A stretch of 28,112 nt of DNA from an uncultured Bacteroidales bacterium (GCA_949123685.1 CASBHZ010000039.1:1-28112); one strand, 5' to 3'; positions 7,641-16,645 are shown, numbered from the stretch's first letter. A program made the numbers and translations. The notes: generated from the letters alone by a model not told the origin.

Positions 7641-9020
7641 ATGGAATCATCTCAAAATGCATGTGGGCGGAAGTCTGGAAGCTTTATGTCCCGAATCATA
7701 GATTTTTATCGTATCTCTTCTCCAAATTATGTGAGCTCGAATCCACAGGAAAAATTCAATAGGATACGTCTCGCCACATTCATCTCGGCAACATGCGGCT
7801 ATGCACTCTATTACGTCTGCCGTCTGAGCATGAATATCGTCAGGAAACCGATAGTGGAGGATGGTCTTTTTTCTGAAACTGAACTGGGGATAATAGGTTC
7901 GTGCCTTTTCTTTGTATATGCCGTGGGAAAGATGGCGAACGGTTTTCTTGCAGACCGATGCAATGCGCGAAGGTTTATGGCAACGGGGCTGTTGCTTACT
8001 GCCATTGTCAATCTGATACTCGGTTTTTCCAATATGTTCATTGTTTTTGCAGTGTTATGGGGACTCAACGGTTGGTTCCAGTCTATGGGTGCTCCTGCAG
8101 GGGTCGTTTCGCTCAACCGCTGGTATGATAATAAAGATCGTGGCACTTATTATGGATTCTGGAGCGCAAGTCACAATATAGGTGAGGCTATAACATTCAT
8201 TACTGTCGCGGCTCTTGTGAGTTGGGTGGGTTGGCGTTCAGGTATGATTGGTGCCGGGGTTATCGGGCTTGCCGGTTTCGGGATGCTACTCCTATTCATG
8301 AAAGACACGCCACAGAGTCAGGGTTTCCTTTTGAATCAGAAAGTTGCAGATGCCGCCTCTTCGAAGAAGGTTGAGACGGAAGATTTCAACCGTGCCCAAA
8401 AGTCGGTTCTTAAGAACCCTGCAATCTGGATTCTTGCTCTCGGGTCGGCTTTCATGTATATCAGCCGTTATGCAGTCAACTCATGGGGCGTGTTCTACCT
8501 CGAAGCTCAGAAAGGGTATACCACTCTTGATGCGAGTCTTATCATCTCTATCAGTTCAGTATGCGGAATAGTGGGGACGGTAGCTTCCGGCATTATTTCG
8601 GACAAGCTTTTCCGTGGATCGCGAAATGTCCCGGCTCTTGTATGCGGATTGATGAATACCGTCGCGTTGTGCCTTTTCCTGCTTGTGCCGGGAGAAAATT
8701 TCTGGCTTGATGTCACGGCAATGGTGCTTTTCGGTCTTGGTATAGGGGTGCTTATATGTTTCCTCGGTGGACTTATGGCAGTTGATATCGCGCCAAAGGC
8801 TGCGGCGGGTGCTGCTTTGGGTGTTGTAGGCATTGCCAGTTATCTGGGAGCCGGACTGCAAGACGTGATGAACGGTATCCTTATAGAAGGTAACAAGACT
8901 GTCGTAAACGGAGTGGAGGTATACGACTTCTCGATGGTGAACTGGTTCTGGATCGGTTCTGCATTCTTGTCGGTTATACTGACTGCATTGGTATGGAATG
9001 CTAAAAGAAGTGATCAATGA
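7641..9020 (+). CDS. glpT: Organophosphate:phosphate antiporter of the GlpT/UhpT family (MFS)
   Basis: This 459-residue, roughly 12-segment inner-membrane transporter has the OPA-family pattern. A TM1 region (GYALYYVCRLSMN) carries an Arg equivalent by alignment from memory to GlpT Arg45. GWFQSMGAP follows in the N-half, and KDTPQSQG opens the central loop. FMYISRYAVNSW in the C-half supplies the second substrate Arg (GlpT Arg269 region), and the late motif is IAPKAAAGAALG. Family members swap cytosolic phosphate for glycerol-3-phosphate or hexose phosphates. The upstream phosphodiesterase makes glycerol-3-phosphate the best guess, but this is inference. An internal ATG at 7686 (MSRIIDFYR), preceded by GGAAG, could be the true start, since the first 15 residues are polar and unlike the family. 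Its stop overlaps the next start by ATGA. Confidence 0.85.
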   Translation: MESSQNACGRKSGSFMSRIIDFYRISSPNYVSSNPQEKFNRIRLATFISATCGYALYYVCRLSMNIVRKPIVEDGLFSETELGIIGSCLFFVYAVGKMANGFLADRCNARRFMATGLLLTAIVNLILGFSNMFIVFAVLWGLNGWFQSMGAPAGVVSLNRWYDNKDRGTYYGFWSASHNIGEAITFITVAALVSWVGWRSGMIGAGVIGLAGFGMLLLFMKDTPQSQGFLLNQKVADAASSKKVETEDFNRAQKSVLKNPAIWILALGSAFMYISRYAVNSWGVFYLEAQKGYTTLDASLIISISSVCGIVGTVASGIISDKLFRGSRNVPALVCGLMNTVALCLFLLVPGENFWLDVTAMVLFGLGIGVLICFLGGLMAVDIAPKAAAGAALGVVGIASYLGAGLQDVMNGILIEGNKTVVNGVEVYDFSMVNWFWIGSAFLSVILTALVWNAKRSDQ

Positions 9021-10243
9021 GCGGGATGCAATTACCTTTCGCTCGTCCGCTATATGTGATGACGAAGCCTGTCAGTTCAATGTGCAATTTGAGCTGTAAA
9101 TATTGCTATTATCTTGAGAAAGCAAATCTTTATAGGAATGAAGATAAGGCAGGAAGGTTCACTATGAGTGACGACTTGCTGGAACGCTTTATCCGAGATT
9201 ATATAGAATCGCAGACAATGCCGCAGGTGCTTTTCTCCTGGCATGGGGGAGAGGCGCTCATGCGTCCGCTGTCGTTCTATAAACGTGTCGTTGAATTGCA
9301 GAAACGTTACGCCCGGGGCATGCAGATAGATAACTCTATCCAGACAAACGGCACTCTTCTCACTGATGAATGGTGTGAGTTTTTCCGTGAAAACGGATGG
9401 CTTGTCGGTGTCTCTATAGATGGTCCTCAGGAGTTTCATGACGAATACCGCCGTAACAAGATGGGGCAGCCTTCGTTCCGGAAAGTGATGCAGGGTATAA
9501 ACCTTCTTAACAAGCATGGTGTAGAATGGAATGCCTTGGCGGTTGTCAATGATTTTAATGCAGACTATCCATTGGATTTTTATAATTTTTTCAAGGAGAT
9601 TGAATGTCGTTACATCCAGTTCACTCCTATAGTGGAGCGTCTTTATCCGCATAAGGATGGACGTCATCTTGCCTCTCCGATGGATGCCGGGAAAGTGCCG
9701 CTTGCCGATTTTTCAGTCTCTCCCGAACAATGGGGGGAGTTTCTTGTAACTCTCTTTGATGAGTGGGTGAAAGGGGATGTGGGGAAATATTTTATTCAGC
9801 TTTTTGATTCTACATTGGCAAACTGGGTAGGGGAGCAGCCGGGGGTGTGTACGATGGCGCGCACATGTGGACATGCCGGAGTCATGGAGTATAACGGAGA
9901 TGTGTATAGTTGCGACCACTTTGTGTTTCCGGAATATAAGCTTGGCAACATACGCACCCATACTTTGGTGGAAATGATGTATAGTGAACGTCAGCAACAG
10001 TTCGGCATGGATAAGTATTCTAAACTTCCAGCACAATGCAAGAATTGTGAGTTCTTGTTTGCGTGCAATGGGGAGTGTCCTAAAAACAGGTTTTCTGTCA
10101 CTGCCGATGGAGAACCCGGTCTCAACTATTTATGCTCAGGATATAAACGGTTCTTCCGTCATGTCGCTCCCTATATGGAATTTATGAAAAAAGAACTGGA
10201 TGCGGGGCGTCCACCTGCAAATGTCAATGGAATGCGTTTTTGA
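9017..10243 (+). CDS. Anaerobic sulfatase-maturating enzyme (anSME-type radical SAM/SPASM protein)
   Basis: This 408-residue protein has the radical-SAM motif CNLSCKYCYY (Cys23, Cys27, Cys30), and FSWHGGEAL and QTNGTLL as in anSMEs. A SPASM domain supplies eight further cysteines (278, 284, 299, 341, 344, 350, 354, 373) for two auxiliary [4Fe-4S] clusters. Asp300 follows Cys299, matching the conserved catalytic Asp of characterised anSMEs. Such enzymes convert an active-site Cys or Ser of sulfatases to formylglycine in the cytosol before export. No sulfatase is encoded in this window. The gene overlaps the transporter stop by 4 bp and is followed 17 bp later by an unrecognised gene, so it is translationally coupled in the operon. 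Its client may be a distant sulfatase or an unusual phospho-/sulfo-hydrolase. Confidence 0.9.
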   Translation: MSGMQLPFARPLYVMTKPVSSMCNLSCKYCYYLEKANLYRNEDKAGRFTMSDDLLERFIRDYIESQTMPQVLFSWHGGEALMRPLSFYKRVVELQKRYARGMQIDNSIQTNGTLLTDEWCEFFRENGWLVGVSIDGPQEFHDEYRRNKMGQPSFRKVMQGINLLNKHGVEWNALAVVNDFNADYPLDFYNFFKEIECRYIQFTPIVERLYPHKDGRHLASPMDAGKVPLADFSVSPEQWGEFLVTLFDEWVKGDVGKYFIQLFDSTLANWVGEQPGVCTMARTCGHAGVMEYNGDVYSCDHFVFPEYKLGNIRTHTLVEMMYSERQQQFGMDKYSKLPAQCKNCEFLFACNGECPKNRFSVTADGEPGLNYLCSGYKRFFRHVAPYMEFMKKELDAGRPPANVNGMRF

Positions 10244-10260
10244 TTATTAACTCCAACCTT

Positions 10261-11037
10261 ATGATTCTTGACGTTTTTCGTTCCATATTCAAGTCTTCAT
10301 CAAAATCAGGACAAACGGAAGATCCGAAAGATGTTGTGCCGGGATTTGTTTTGCATGAAAGCTTAACGGAAGAGTCGACATCGAATGTTGATGAAGATGT
10401 TATAAGAGATGCTTTCTCCCGGTTTGAAGGAGGGTATATAGCACTTACGAGATGCCGTCCGCTTGTAACGGGATGGGGAACATGCGAAACCATCCAATAT
10501 GGGTATGACGGAAACATGGATGAGCCGCTGGTATACATATTTATCAATACAGATACGGGATTATTGCGCTACCGCCCGTATGAGCCTTGCGGAGTCGATG
10601 TTGCCAAGGAAATCATGTGTTCATTCTTTACCCGAAGTGAAATTCCAGATCTTGATTGTTGGAAGGGCGAATGTCTCAGTCATGAACCTGCTGTGCAGCC
10701 TCAACTCGTGTTGTACATAGACAAGACTTCTTTCAGACGTTTCGATTACGAGGATGTAATGGCAGCACTGCAAAAAGTTGAACGGGGAGATTCCGATAGT
10801 TTGGTGTTGCACACGGATGAATTTCTTGACGGCTATATGGAAGTGAGGTTTAATGCCGGCGAGTATCAGGTTAGAATCGCCGGGCTTGTCGCGGGTAATC
10901 GGATACGTGGTTATCGTATCGCCACGATATATCTCGGTCAAGTGATACGTTGGTTGGGAGACTATTATTACAATAGGTCTTTTCCAACGGTCACTTCGGA
11001 TTGGGAAGATGCAGAAATTGCTGATTATAGTTTTTAA
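10261..11037 (+). CDS. Hypothetical acidic protein, family not recognised
   Basis: This 258-residue soluble protein has no signal peptide or membrane segment. It starts with a short amphipathic stretch (MILDVFRSIF) and a Ser/Lys/Glu-rich linker, followed by a mixed alpha/beta body: FEGGYIALTRCRPLVTGWGT, a YIFINTDTGLLRYRPYEP strand pair, and a C-terminal half with LVLYIDKTSFRRFDYEDV and MEVRFNAGEYQVRIAGL. The final residues are acidic (DWEDAEIADYSF). I see no catalytic motif. The ATG at 10261 is preferred; the TTG at 10240 would overlap the previous stop. It lies 17 bp after the anSME gene and 33 bp before the Sel1 gene, so it is inside the operon. It may work with the Sel1 protein, but no function can be assigned. 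Confidence 0.75.
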   Translation: MILDVFRSIFKSSSKSGQTEDPKDVVPGFVLHESLTEESTSNVDEDVIRDAFSRFEGGYIALTRCRPLVTGWGTCETIQYGYDGNMDEPLVYIFINTDTGLLRYRPYEPCGVDVAKEIMCSFFTRSEIPDLDCWKGECLSHEPAVQPQLVLYIDKTSFRRFDYEDVMAALQKVERGDSDSLVLHTDEFLDGYMEVRFNAGEYQVRIAGLVAGNRIRGYRIATIYLGQVIRWLGDYYYNRSFPTVTSDWEDAEIADYSF

Positions 11038-11055
11038 ACAGCTTTTTAATCATGA

Positions 11056-11075
11056 TAGGTATGAATAGGTATGAA
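11056..11075 (+). repeat. 10-bp tandem duplication at the Sel1 gene start
   Basis: A 10-bp unit (ATAGGTATGA, with the last copy running into the ATG) occurs twice in direct tandem. This places a second ATG at 11061 exactly 10 bp before the ATG at 11071, and therefore out of frame; the frames from 11052 and 11061 stop within a few codons. It may weaken or tune initiation at 11071. Confidence 0.5.
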
Positions 11076-12342
11076 TGGAAGATATAGTGACGCTGTCAGG
11101 CGCGCAATAGATATGATATGGAAAAGCTTTGATCCGACGGAGATGAAGCGTGGGTATGAAATGCTTGAAATGGCAGCGGAAAAAGGAGATGCCGATGCTA
11201 AATGTTATCTCGCAAGGTGTCTCATGGGTGAAGAGTATGTCTGGGATGGAGGAGGCTTTGATGTTGATGAGGATCGGGCATCACAATTGTTGAAAGAAAG
11301 TGTGCTTGAGGGCAGCGCATCCGGGGTGCTTTGCTCATTGCGTAATGACAACCTCACTCCAAGCGTTGAGCGGGATATGCCTTTCGGATCATTAAGGGAG
11401 GCTTACGAAGAAGTTGTGAAGCAAGCGGAAGAGGGAGACGCTTTCTGTCTGTATATGATGGCGAATGTCATGTTCTGGGGTGATTACCTGATGATATATG
11501 GCAAGGAAGAATCGGATAAGTATAAAGATGTTGACGAGTATAATGAATATGCATATCCGATTGCTGCAGATATGTATGAAAAATCTTTTGCTGCAGGGTT
11601 GTCGGCGGGATTCGGTAATTATCGAACTATTTATGAGTCCGGTATCGGAGGCATAGACGACGATCGTTTAGAGACATATTTCGGAATGCTTGCGGAGGGA
11701 AATGATCCTCGGGTCTGTAATGATTATGGCAAGTATCTTGAAGATGAATACGAAGATTGTGAAGAGGAGGCGTTTTCGTGTTACAAAAAAGCTTTTGAAA
11801 AAGGTGATGTGAAGTCTGCCTATAACGTTGCGGTGTGTTATGCATGTGGATATGGTGTGGAGAAGGATCTTGACGAAGCTTTCCGTCTATATGTCATAGC
11901 CGCCAAGGCAGGGCATGCGAAGGCTCAGTTTGCAGTGGGAAATTTCTATTTTGAAGGAAGGGGCAATGTTACCCACGATTATGCCAAGGCTTATCAATGG
12001 CTGGGACTTTCTTATGACAACAGCGATGAAGACAATCGTTGGGAAGCGGCAGCGGAACTTGCCATTTTGCATCAGGACGGTCTCGGCACGGTTCAGGATG
12101 ACAATATGGCGTTCAAACGATTGTCGGAGATAGAAGATATTTTAGATGATATATGGGAACCGCTTGATGCCATGGTTCTTAACGCTCTTGGCGTTGCTTA
12201 TGCTTTCGGCAGAGGCACAAATGAAGACATTTCTAAAGGTATAGGTTATTTTGACAGAGCTATCGAATATGGGTCGGAAGATGCCGTGAAAAATAAGTCT
12301 TGTTTCAAAAAGAGCCTTTTCGGCGGATGGAAAAGGCGATAA
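11071..12342 (+). CDS. Sel1-like (TPR-related) repeat protein
   Basis: This 423-residue, strongly acidic protein lacks a signal peptide and so is probably cytosolic. It contains several Sel1-type helical repeats: GYEMLEMAAEKGDADAKCYL near residue 28, ASQLLKESVLEGSASGV, AYEEVVKQAEEGDAFCLYMM, and SCYKKAFEKGDVKSAYNVAV followed by YGVEKDLDEAFRLY. Later come AAKAGHAKAQFAVGNFYFEG and a C-terminal GRGTNEDISKGIGYFDRAIE. Such repeats form a solenoid for protein binding, and no enzyme domain is attached. The basic end (KKSLFGGWKRR) contrasts with the acidic body. It is the last gene of the operon and is followed 8 bp later by a strong terminator. Sel1 proteins often scaffold signalling or envelope assemblies; the partner here could be the preceding hypothetical protein, but that is a guess. 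Confidence 0.85.
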   Translation: MNGRYSDAVRRAIDMIWKSFDPTEMKRGYEMLEMAAEKGDADAKCYLARCLMGEEYVWDGGGFDVDEDRASQLLKESVLEGSASGVLCSLRNDNLTPSVERDMPFGSLREAYEEVVKQAEEGDAFCLYMMANVMFWGDYLMIYGKEESDKYKDVDEYNEYAYPIAADMYEKSFAAGLSAGFGNYRTIYESGIGGIDDDRLETYFGMLAEGNDPRVCNDYGKYLEDEYEDCEEEAFSCYKKAFEKGDVKSAYNVAVCYACGYGVEKDLDEAFRLYVIAAKAGHAKAQFAVGNFYFEGRGNVTHDYAKAYQWLGLSYDNSDEDNRWEAAAELAILHQDGLGTVQDDNMAFKRLSEIEDILDDIWEPLDAMVLNALGVAYAFGRGTNEDISKGIGYFDRAIEYGSEDAVKNKSCFKKSLFGGWKRR

Positions 12343-12349
12343 TGGAGAT

Positions 12350-12386
12350 CGGCCCTGCACCAGTTTAGATGCAGGGCCGTTTTTTT
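12350..12386 (+). terminator. Rho-independent terminator of the plus-strand operon
   Basis: A 10-bp perfect stem (CGGCCCTGCA at 12350-12359 with TGCAGGGCCG at 12370-12379), a 10-nt loop and a run of seven T (12380-12386) form a classic terminator just after the Sel1 gene. The T-run overlaps the stop codon of the convergent arabinofuranosidase gene. On the minus strand no T-tract follows the hairpin, so it should work mainly for plus-strand transcripts. Confidence 0.92.
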
Positions 12387-13926
12387 AATTCAGTGATAGG
12401 GTGACGATGCTTTTGGCAGGGAGAGTGACAAAAAGTTTGTCTTTTGACTGTTTCCAACCTTTGTTGAAAGGGCGGATGGAAACTGACTCCGGCTTGCTGA
12501 AGTCGTTATAATCATTGATTTTTGCGGAGGTGAGGATTTCACCTTTGATACTCCTTGCCGTAATTCCCGCGAGATCGATAGTGATCTCTGCCTGTTCTTG
12601 AAGGTCGGTGTTGACAAGGGAGATTGTTGTTTTGCCGTCTTTAGTTGAAGCGGTTGCGTCAACAACCGGAACCTGCCTGCCGTCGCGAGCCTTTATCATA
12701 GGCGTGGCTACGTTCAGTGGTAATAGCTTTGCATCCTGATGAGGCACATACATCTTGAAGAGATAATATGTTGGAGTGAGAACCATCTTGTCTCCGCTGG
12801 TAAGCACCATTGATTGGAGCACATTGGCTATCTGTGCGATGTTGGTCATTTTCACGCGGTCGGTGAAGCGATGGAAGGTGTTGAGACTTAATGCCGCTAC
12901 CATTGCGTCGCGCATCGTGTTTTGCTGATATAGATGCCCGGAGACTGTGCCCGGTTCTTCGTCCCACCATGTTCCCCATTCGTCTACAAGTAATCCGATA
13001 CGTTTCTTCGGATCGTATTTATCCATTATGTCACAGTGACGTTTAACCACATCTTTAACTTCAAGACATTTACCAAGCGTCCAATAATAATCCTCGCTGT
13101 CAAAGTCAATAGCGGAACCCTTACGTCCGGACCATCCTGTCACGGTGTAATAATGAAGCGATATGCCGTCCATCTGGTTCCTGGCATTCTTCATAAGCAC
13201 TTCTGTCCAGTTATAGTCATAATCGCTGGCTCCGGACGCTATCTTGTAGAGTTTATTGCCGTTGAAGTTGCGGCAATATGTCTGATAGCGGCGATAGACA
13301 TCCGCATAATATTCCGGACGAAAATTTCCTCCGCATCCCCAGCTTTCGTTACCCACACCGAGGTATTTTAGTTTCCATGGCTTTTCACGTCCGTTCTGCT
13401 TGCGCAGATTCGCCATCGGTCCCTCCTCAGCAGTGATGTATTCCACCCATTTGGCAAGTTCTTCTACCGTGCCGCTGCCGACATTGCCGCTGAGGTATGG
13501 TTCACATCCGAGCAATTCGCATAGGTTGAAGAAATCGTGTGTGCCGAAAGAATTGTCTTCAACGGTGCCACCCCAGTTAGTGTTGACCATGCGAGGGCGT
13601 TTCTCTTTCGGACCAATGCCGTCCATCCAATGGTATTCGTCGGCGAAACAACCGCCCGGCCATCGAAGCACGGGGATTTGAAGTTCTTTAAGGGCATTCA
13701 GCACATCGGTGCGATAACCGTTGGTATTGGGGATAGATGAATCTTCTCCTACCCACAGACCTCCGTATATGCATGTGCCGAGATGTTCGGCAAATTGCCC
13801 GTATATTTCTTTGGCTATAACGGGACTGTTGTCGGAAGGCAGGAGTTGAATTGTCGCCTCGTTCGTAGCGAACATAGGCAATGCCATAGTTGTGGCTAAT
13901 ACAATTGATGCAAGTTTTTGTTTCAT
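12385..13926 (-). CDS. Secreted GH51 alpha-L-arabinofuranosidase
   Basis: This 513-residue glycoside hydrolase family 51 enzyme removes terminal arabinofuranosyl groups from arabinan or arabinoxylan. A signal peptide spans about residues 1-20 ([10 protein letters not shown], then [10 protein letters not shown]). Family motifs are present: [20 protein letters not shown] at 41-60, [14 protein letters not shown] at 87-100, LGVGNESWG with acid/base Glu194, and [10 protein letters not shown] with nucleophile Glu316. A C-terminal beta-sandwich follows (ISLVNTD region to the end). An in-frame extension to 14061 overlaps rnhA and lacks an export signal, so the ATG at 13926 is chosen. It follows rnhA by 34 bp and may be read from the upstream housekeeping operon. 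No SusCD or other polysaccharide-utilisation genes are adjacent. Confidence 0.93.
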   Translation of the reverse strand: MKQKLASIVLATTMALPMFATNEATIQLLPSDNSPVIAKEIYGQFAEHLGTCIYGGLWVGEDSSIPNTNGYRTDVLNALKELQIPVLRWPGGCFADEYHWMDGIGPKEKRPRMVNTNWGGTVEDNSFGTHDFFNLCELLGCEPYLSGNVGSGTVEELAKWVEYITAEEGPMANLRKQNGREKPWKLKYLGVGNESWGCGGNFRPEYYADVYRRYQTYCRNFNGNKLYKIASGASDYDYNWTEVLMKNARNQMDGISLHYYTVTGWSGRKGSAIDFDSEDYYWTLGKCLEVKDVVKRHCDIMDKYDPKKRIGLLVDEWGTWWDEEPGTVSGHLYQQNTMRDAMVAALSLNTFHRFTDRVKMTNIAQIANVLQSMVLTSGDKMVLTPTYYLFKMYVPHQDAKLLPLNVATPMIKARDGRQVPVVDATASTKDGKTTISLVNTDLQEQAEITIDLAGITARSIKGEILTSAKINDYNDFSKPESVSIRPFNKGWKQSKDKLFVTLPAKSIVTLSLN

Positions 13927-13960
13927 GATTGAGATATTTGGTTGTTTTTTGGATAGCTTC

Positions 13961-14629
13961 TTATTTCCTGCCGAAGTCGGCGGGGACTTCACCCCAGCGT
14001 TCGGTCTGCCATTTGAGGATTCGAGCCGAATACTGATGGGTGTTGAGCCAGGAGAGGGCACGTTCCATCATCTTGAAGCACTTTTCATTGATCGGCTCGC
14101 GGGCAAGCTGTGTCTTGATCTTGCGGTTTCTGACCCATGCCATACCGGTTACCGAATCGCTGTAGATGGTATGTGTCTCGCCTGTCTGTTGCATGAGGGC
14201 GAGAGCATGCACAATGGCAAGAAACTCACCAATATTATTGGTGGATTTCTCGAAGGGACCAACACGGAACAGTTCTCTGCCGCTCATCAGTTCGACTCCA
14301 CGATATTCCATGCGTCCCGGATTTCCTAAACATGAGGCATCAACTGCCCATCCGTTAAGGTCAATCTCGGGAAAAGAGAAATAATCAGGTTTGTCGCCTT
14401 GTGGCATGTTGCCTCTTGATGAATTAAGCAATATGTTGCCAAGCTCTTTCTTGTCTTCCCTAACTTCTGAACGGCGGAATGCTTCTGCAGCTGCCTGTGC
14501 GGAGTCGTAACTTTTGAACAAAGCCCCGGGAAAATTATCAACCTGCTCCATAGCGTCATCGATATTGTCGTAGACACCGGGCACGCGACCTTTCCACACT
14601 ACATAGAATCTTTTGCTGTAATTTGCCAT
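13961..14629 (-). CDS. rnhA: Ribonuclease H with N-terminal viroplasmin domain
   Basis: This 222-residue cytosolic enzyme degrades the RNA strand of RNA/DNA hybrids (R-loops, primers). Residues 3-52 form the caulimovirus viroplasmin / RNase HI N-domain ([27 protein letters not shown]) that binds hybrid. A linker follows, then a type-1 RNase H fold from about 90. The catalytic carboxylates are visible: Asp97 ([10 protein letters not shown]), Glu135 ([13 protein letters not shown]), Asp158 (IYSDS) and Asp218 (PADFGRK). This architecture is usual in Bacteroidales. It lies 15 bp downstream of pdxB and 34 bp upstream of the GH51 gene. Confidence 0.94.
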   Translation of the reverse strand: MANYSKRFYVVWKGRVPGVYDNIDDAMEQVDNFPGALFKSYDSAQAAAEAFRRSEVREDKKELGNILLNSSRGNMPQGDKPDYFSFPEIDLNGWAVDASCLGNPGRMEYRGVELMSGRELFRVGPFEKSTNNIGEFLAIVHALALMQQTGETHTIYSDSVTGMAWVRNRKIKTQLAREPINEKCFKMMERALSWLNTHQYSARILKWQTERWGEVPADFGRK

Positions 14630-14644
14630 CTCTTCAGTTAGGTG

Positions 14645-15643
14645 TTATGTCTCTTCCCGGTAGTTGTAGTTACGGCGTAAGGTGTCAAAATCTGACGGAG
14701 AGGAGCGCAGGGCATCGGTGTCTATAGCGGGGTCGTAGGAGGCGATAATTGATGCGGCGCTTATGGTAGACGGATACTCGTATGCCGGAGCGAGTCCGCT
14801 TTTGTCAACCTCAAAACCGAAGAATTTCTCTAATTCTTCGAGCACCATGCGGGTTGCGCGTTCCTTACCTTGTCGCGAATAACCGGCTATATGGAATGTG
14901 GCAATATCTGCAAGGTCAAGGAGCTCGCGGTTGATGTCTGGTTCACCTTCCCATGTGTCAATGACCGCGCTGATCTTATTTTCACGCAGTGGTTGGAGTA
15001 TTGCCCCCGTGTCAAGAACGGGTCCTCGAGCTGCGTTTATAAGGATTGCCCCGGGTTTCATCAATGATATTTCCTTTTCAGAGACGAGATGGTAAGAGGG
15101 ATGACTGCCGTTGCGGGTAAGAGGGGTATGAAGAGTGACGGCATCGCACTCTTTCATCAAGGTTTCCAGCGGAACATAGTTGTCGGGTATGCCAGCTTCC
15201 TGTTTTGGCGGGTCGCTTACAAGTATTTGGGCACCTAAGAGTTTGCCCCAATGAGCCACAATTGAACCGACATTCCCACATCCAACAACACCGAGTGTAT
15301 GTTTTGCAGGATCGAATCCCTTCCTCAACAGTGAAGACCAGACATATTGCGCAACTGCTGGGGCGTTGCACCCAGGACTGTTGGCAATCTTGATTCCAGC
15401 GTTTTCACACCAAGGTATATCTATCTGGTCAGTCCCTATTGTGGCGGTTGCGATTATCTTTACATTACTTCCTGACAGCAATGCTTCGTTACAGCGTGTC
15501 CGTGTGCGTATTATCATCGCGTCCGCATCGCTCAGGTTTTGGGGCGTGAAGCCGAATTGATCAACATACTCTACATCTGCAACCGGTTCCAGCCGTCCTG
15601 CGATATACGGTATATTGTCGTCTATTATGATCTTGGGTCTCAT
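14645..15643 (-). CDS. pdxB: 4-phosphoerythronate dehydrogenase
   Basis: PdxB oxidises 4-phospho-D-erythronate in the DXP-dependent pyridoxal-phosphate pathway. The 332-residue protein is a D-2-hydroxyacid dehydrogenase: IIDDNIPYI at the N-terminus, TATIGTDQID at 67-75, the Rossmann motif VVGCGNVGS (GCGNVG at 121-126), and SDPP at the cofactor-binding strand end. The catalytic set is Arg206 (NAARGPV), Glu234 (WEGEP) and His251 (FHIAGYS). HIAGYS rather than the general HxxG pattern is the PdxB hallmark. It is shorter than the ~378-residue E. coli enzyme, so the C-terminal dimerisation region is reduced. Its start overlaps the stop of the upstream membrane-protein gene by 4 bp, and rnhA follows after 15 bp. 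Confidence 0.92.
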   Translation of the reverse strand: MRPKIIIDDNIPYIAGRLEPVADVEYVDQFGFTPQNLSDADAMIIRTRTRCNEALLSGSNVKIIATATIGTDQIDIPWCENAGIKIANSPGCNAPAVAQYVWSSLLRKGFDPAKHTLGVVGCGNVGSIVAHWGKLLGAQILVSDPPKQEAGIPDNYVPLETLMKECDAVTLHTPLTRNGSHPSYHLVSEKEISLMKPGAILINAARGPVLDTGAILQPLRENKISAVIDTWEGEPDINRELLDLADIATFHIAGYSRQGKERATRMVLEELEKFFGFEVDKSGLAPAYEYPSTISAASIIASYDPAIDTDALRSSPSDFDTLRRNYNYREET

Positions 15644-16623
15644 ACTGTTAAATTAATATCGACTTCCATTAGGACATATAATGCCATATAGAGGAGCATG
15701 ATGAAGGATACATATGTTTTAGGGTGACGCACATTGTGGAGAATGAACAGGTTGGAGAGTTGTACACCCAGCACCATATATGCTGTAGCCATGTATGTCG
15801 GGACGTTGTCGACATCACAGACAATACATATGGCAGATGCCAATCCCAATATTATTATGGAATTGTTGAAGAGTCGGCGGCGCGTGTTGCCTGCATATAG
15901 TTTTACGGCATTATATAATACGAGCAACAATGCCATGACTATAGTCACGGCGCTGTTAAGGAGTCCGATGAAAACGGATTGTTTACTTCCGAAACCATCA
16001 AAAAGGTTGGAGAAGTTTGGCATTGAGAATGATTCGAGAGGTATTATACCCAACCCTATGCCAACCCAATAAGGTGCCATGATTCCAAGCAGATATGCGA
16101 TAAGACTCTTGACATTCAAGCATTTCAGCACAATGGCAATAATAAGGTATGCAGGAATAAAGAAAATAAATGCATATTGGAACATGGATCCCAAAGACAA
16201 TATGGATCCTACCAGGAACAACTGTTGCATCCCTTTCTGTGAGCGGTAACATCCGAACAAGAAATGCAGGCATATCAGGTTTGCTGCCATCAATATTATT
16301 GAAGACGTAAGCATTCCGTCTAACCATGGGTTTGCTCCGCAAAGAAATATGAATGCGGCAGACAGGACAGTGTCGCTGTTGCTGATAAAATTATATGTCT
16401 TGTTAAAAAGATGAAGAGATAATCCCAGAATAATTATCAAACCGATATTTATCCCCCATGATGCGATGGAGGGGATTATCCACTGGTTTGGAGATGGCAT
16501 GCATATACCCAATTTACCTTCAAGTCTCAAGGGATCTCCTATGAAGAATTCGAAGGCGCTCATGGCGCATGCCAGGAAGATGGCGAGTATCAAACCGCTA
16601 TTTCCTATTATTCTGGATCTCAT
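15640..16623 (-). CDS. Multi-pass inner-membrane protein of unknown function
   Basis: This 327-residue protein is almost entirely hydrophobic, with roughly ten predicted membrane segments. Examples lie near residues 7-27, 48-71, 83-97, 104-125, 133-165 (two), 172-196, 217-240, 254-274, 280-300 and 306-323. Short polar loops include RSQKGMQQ and AGNTRRRL. I recognise no transport or enzyme signature; it might belong to a Bacteroidota-specific DUF such as DUF6427, but that is only a resemblance in size and layout. It is translationally coupled to pdxB by an ATGA overlap and starts 22 bp after the rlmL-like stop. This suggests a steady co-expressed housekeeping role, not a named one. Confidence 0.8.
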   Translation of the reverse strand: MRSRIIGNSGLILAIFLACAMSAFEFFIGDPLRLEGKLGICMPSPNQWIIPSIASWGINIGLIIILGLSLHLFNKTYNFISNSDTVLSAAFIFLCGANPWLDGMLTSSIILMAANLICLHFLFGCYRSQKGMQQLFLVGSILSLGSMFQYAFIFFIPAYLIIAIVLKCLNVKSLIAYLLGIMAPYWVGIGLGIIPLESFSMPNFSNLFDGFGSKQSVFIGLLNSAVTIVMALLLVLYNAVKLYAGNTRRRLFNNSIIILGLASAICIVCDVDNVPTYMATAYMVLGVQLSNLFILHNVRHPKTYVSFIMLLYMALYVLMEVDINLTV

Positions 16624-16645
16624 ATTCTTTTACGTAAGTAAGGGA

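Noticed and set aside
9017..10243. Radical SAM gene considered as a cofactor or peptide-modifying enzyme (MoaA, PqqE type).
   Set aside because: The spacing of eight SPASM cysteines, the SCD motif and the HGGEAL and QTNGTLL motifs fit anSME better, and no precursor peptide or cofactor genes are adjacent.
10248..10258. TAACTCCAACC before the hypothetical gene matches the left edge of repeat copy C.
   Set aside because: Only 11 bp match, with no CAACCAC units or second arm. Chance or a minimal remnant cannot be told apart, so it is not called a copy.
13927..14061. In-frame N-terminal extension of the arabinofuranosidase frame.
   Set aside because: It overlaps the rnhA coding region, is not export-like, and the ATG at 13926 is followed at once by a good signal peptide.
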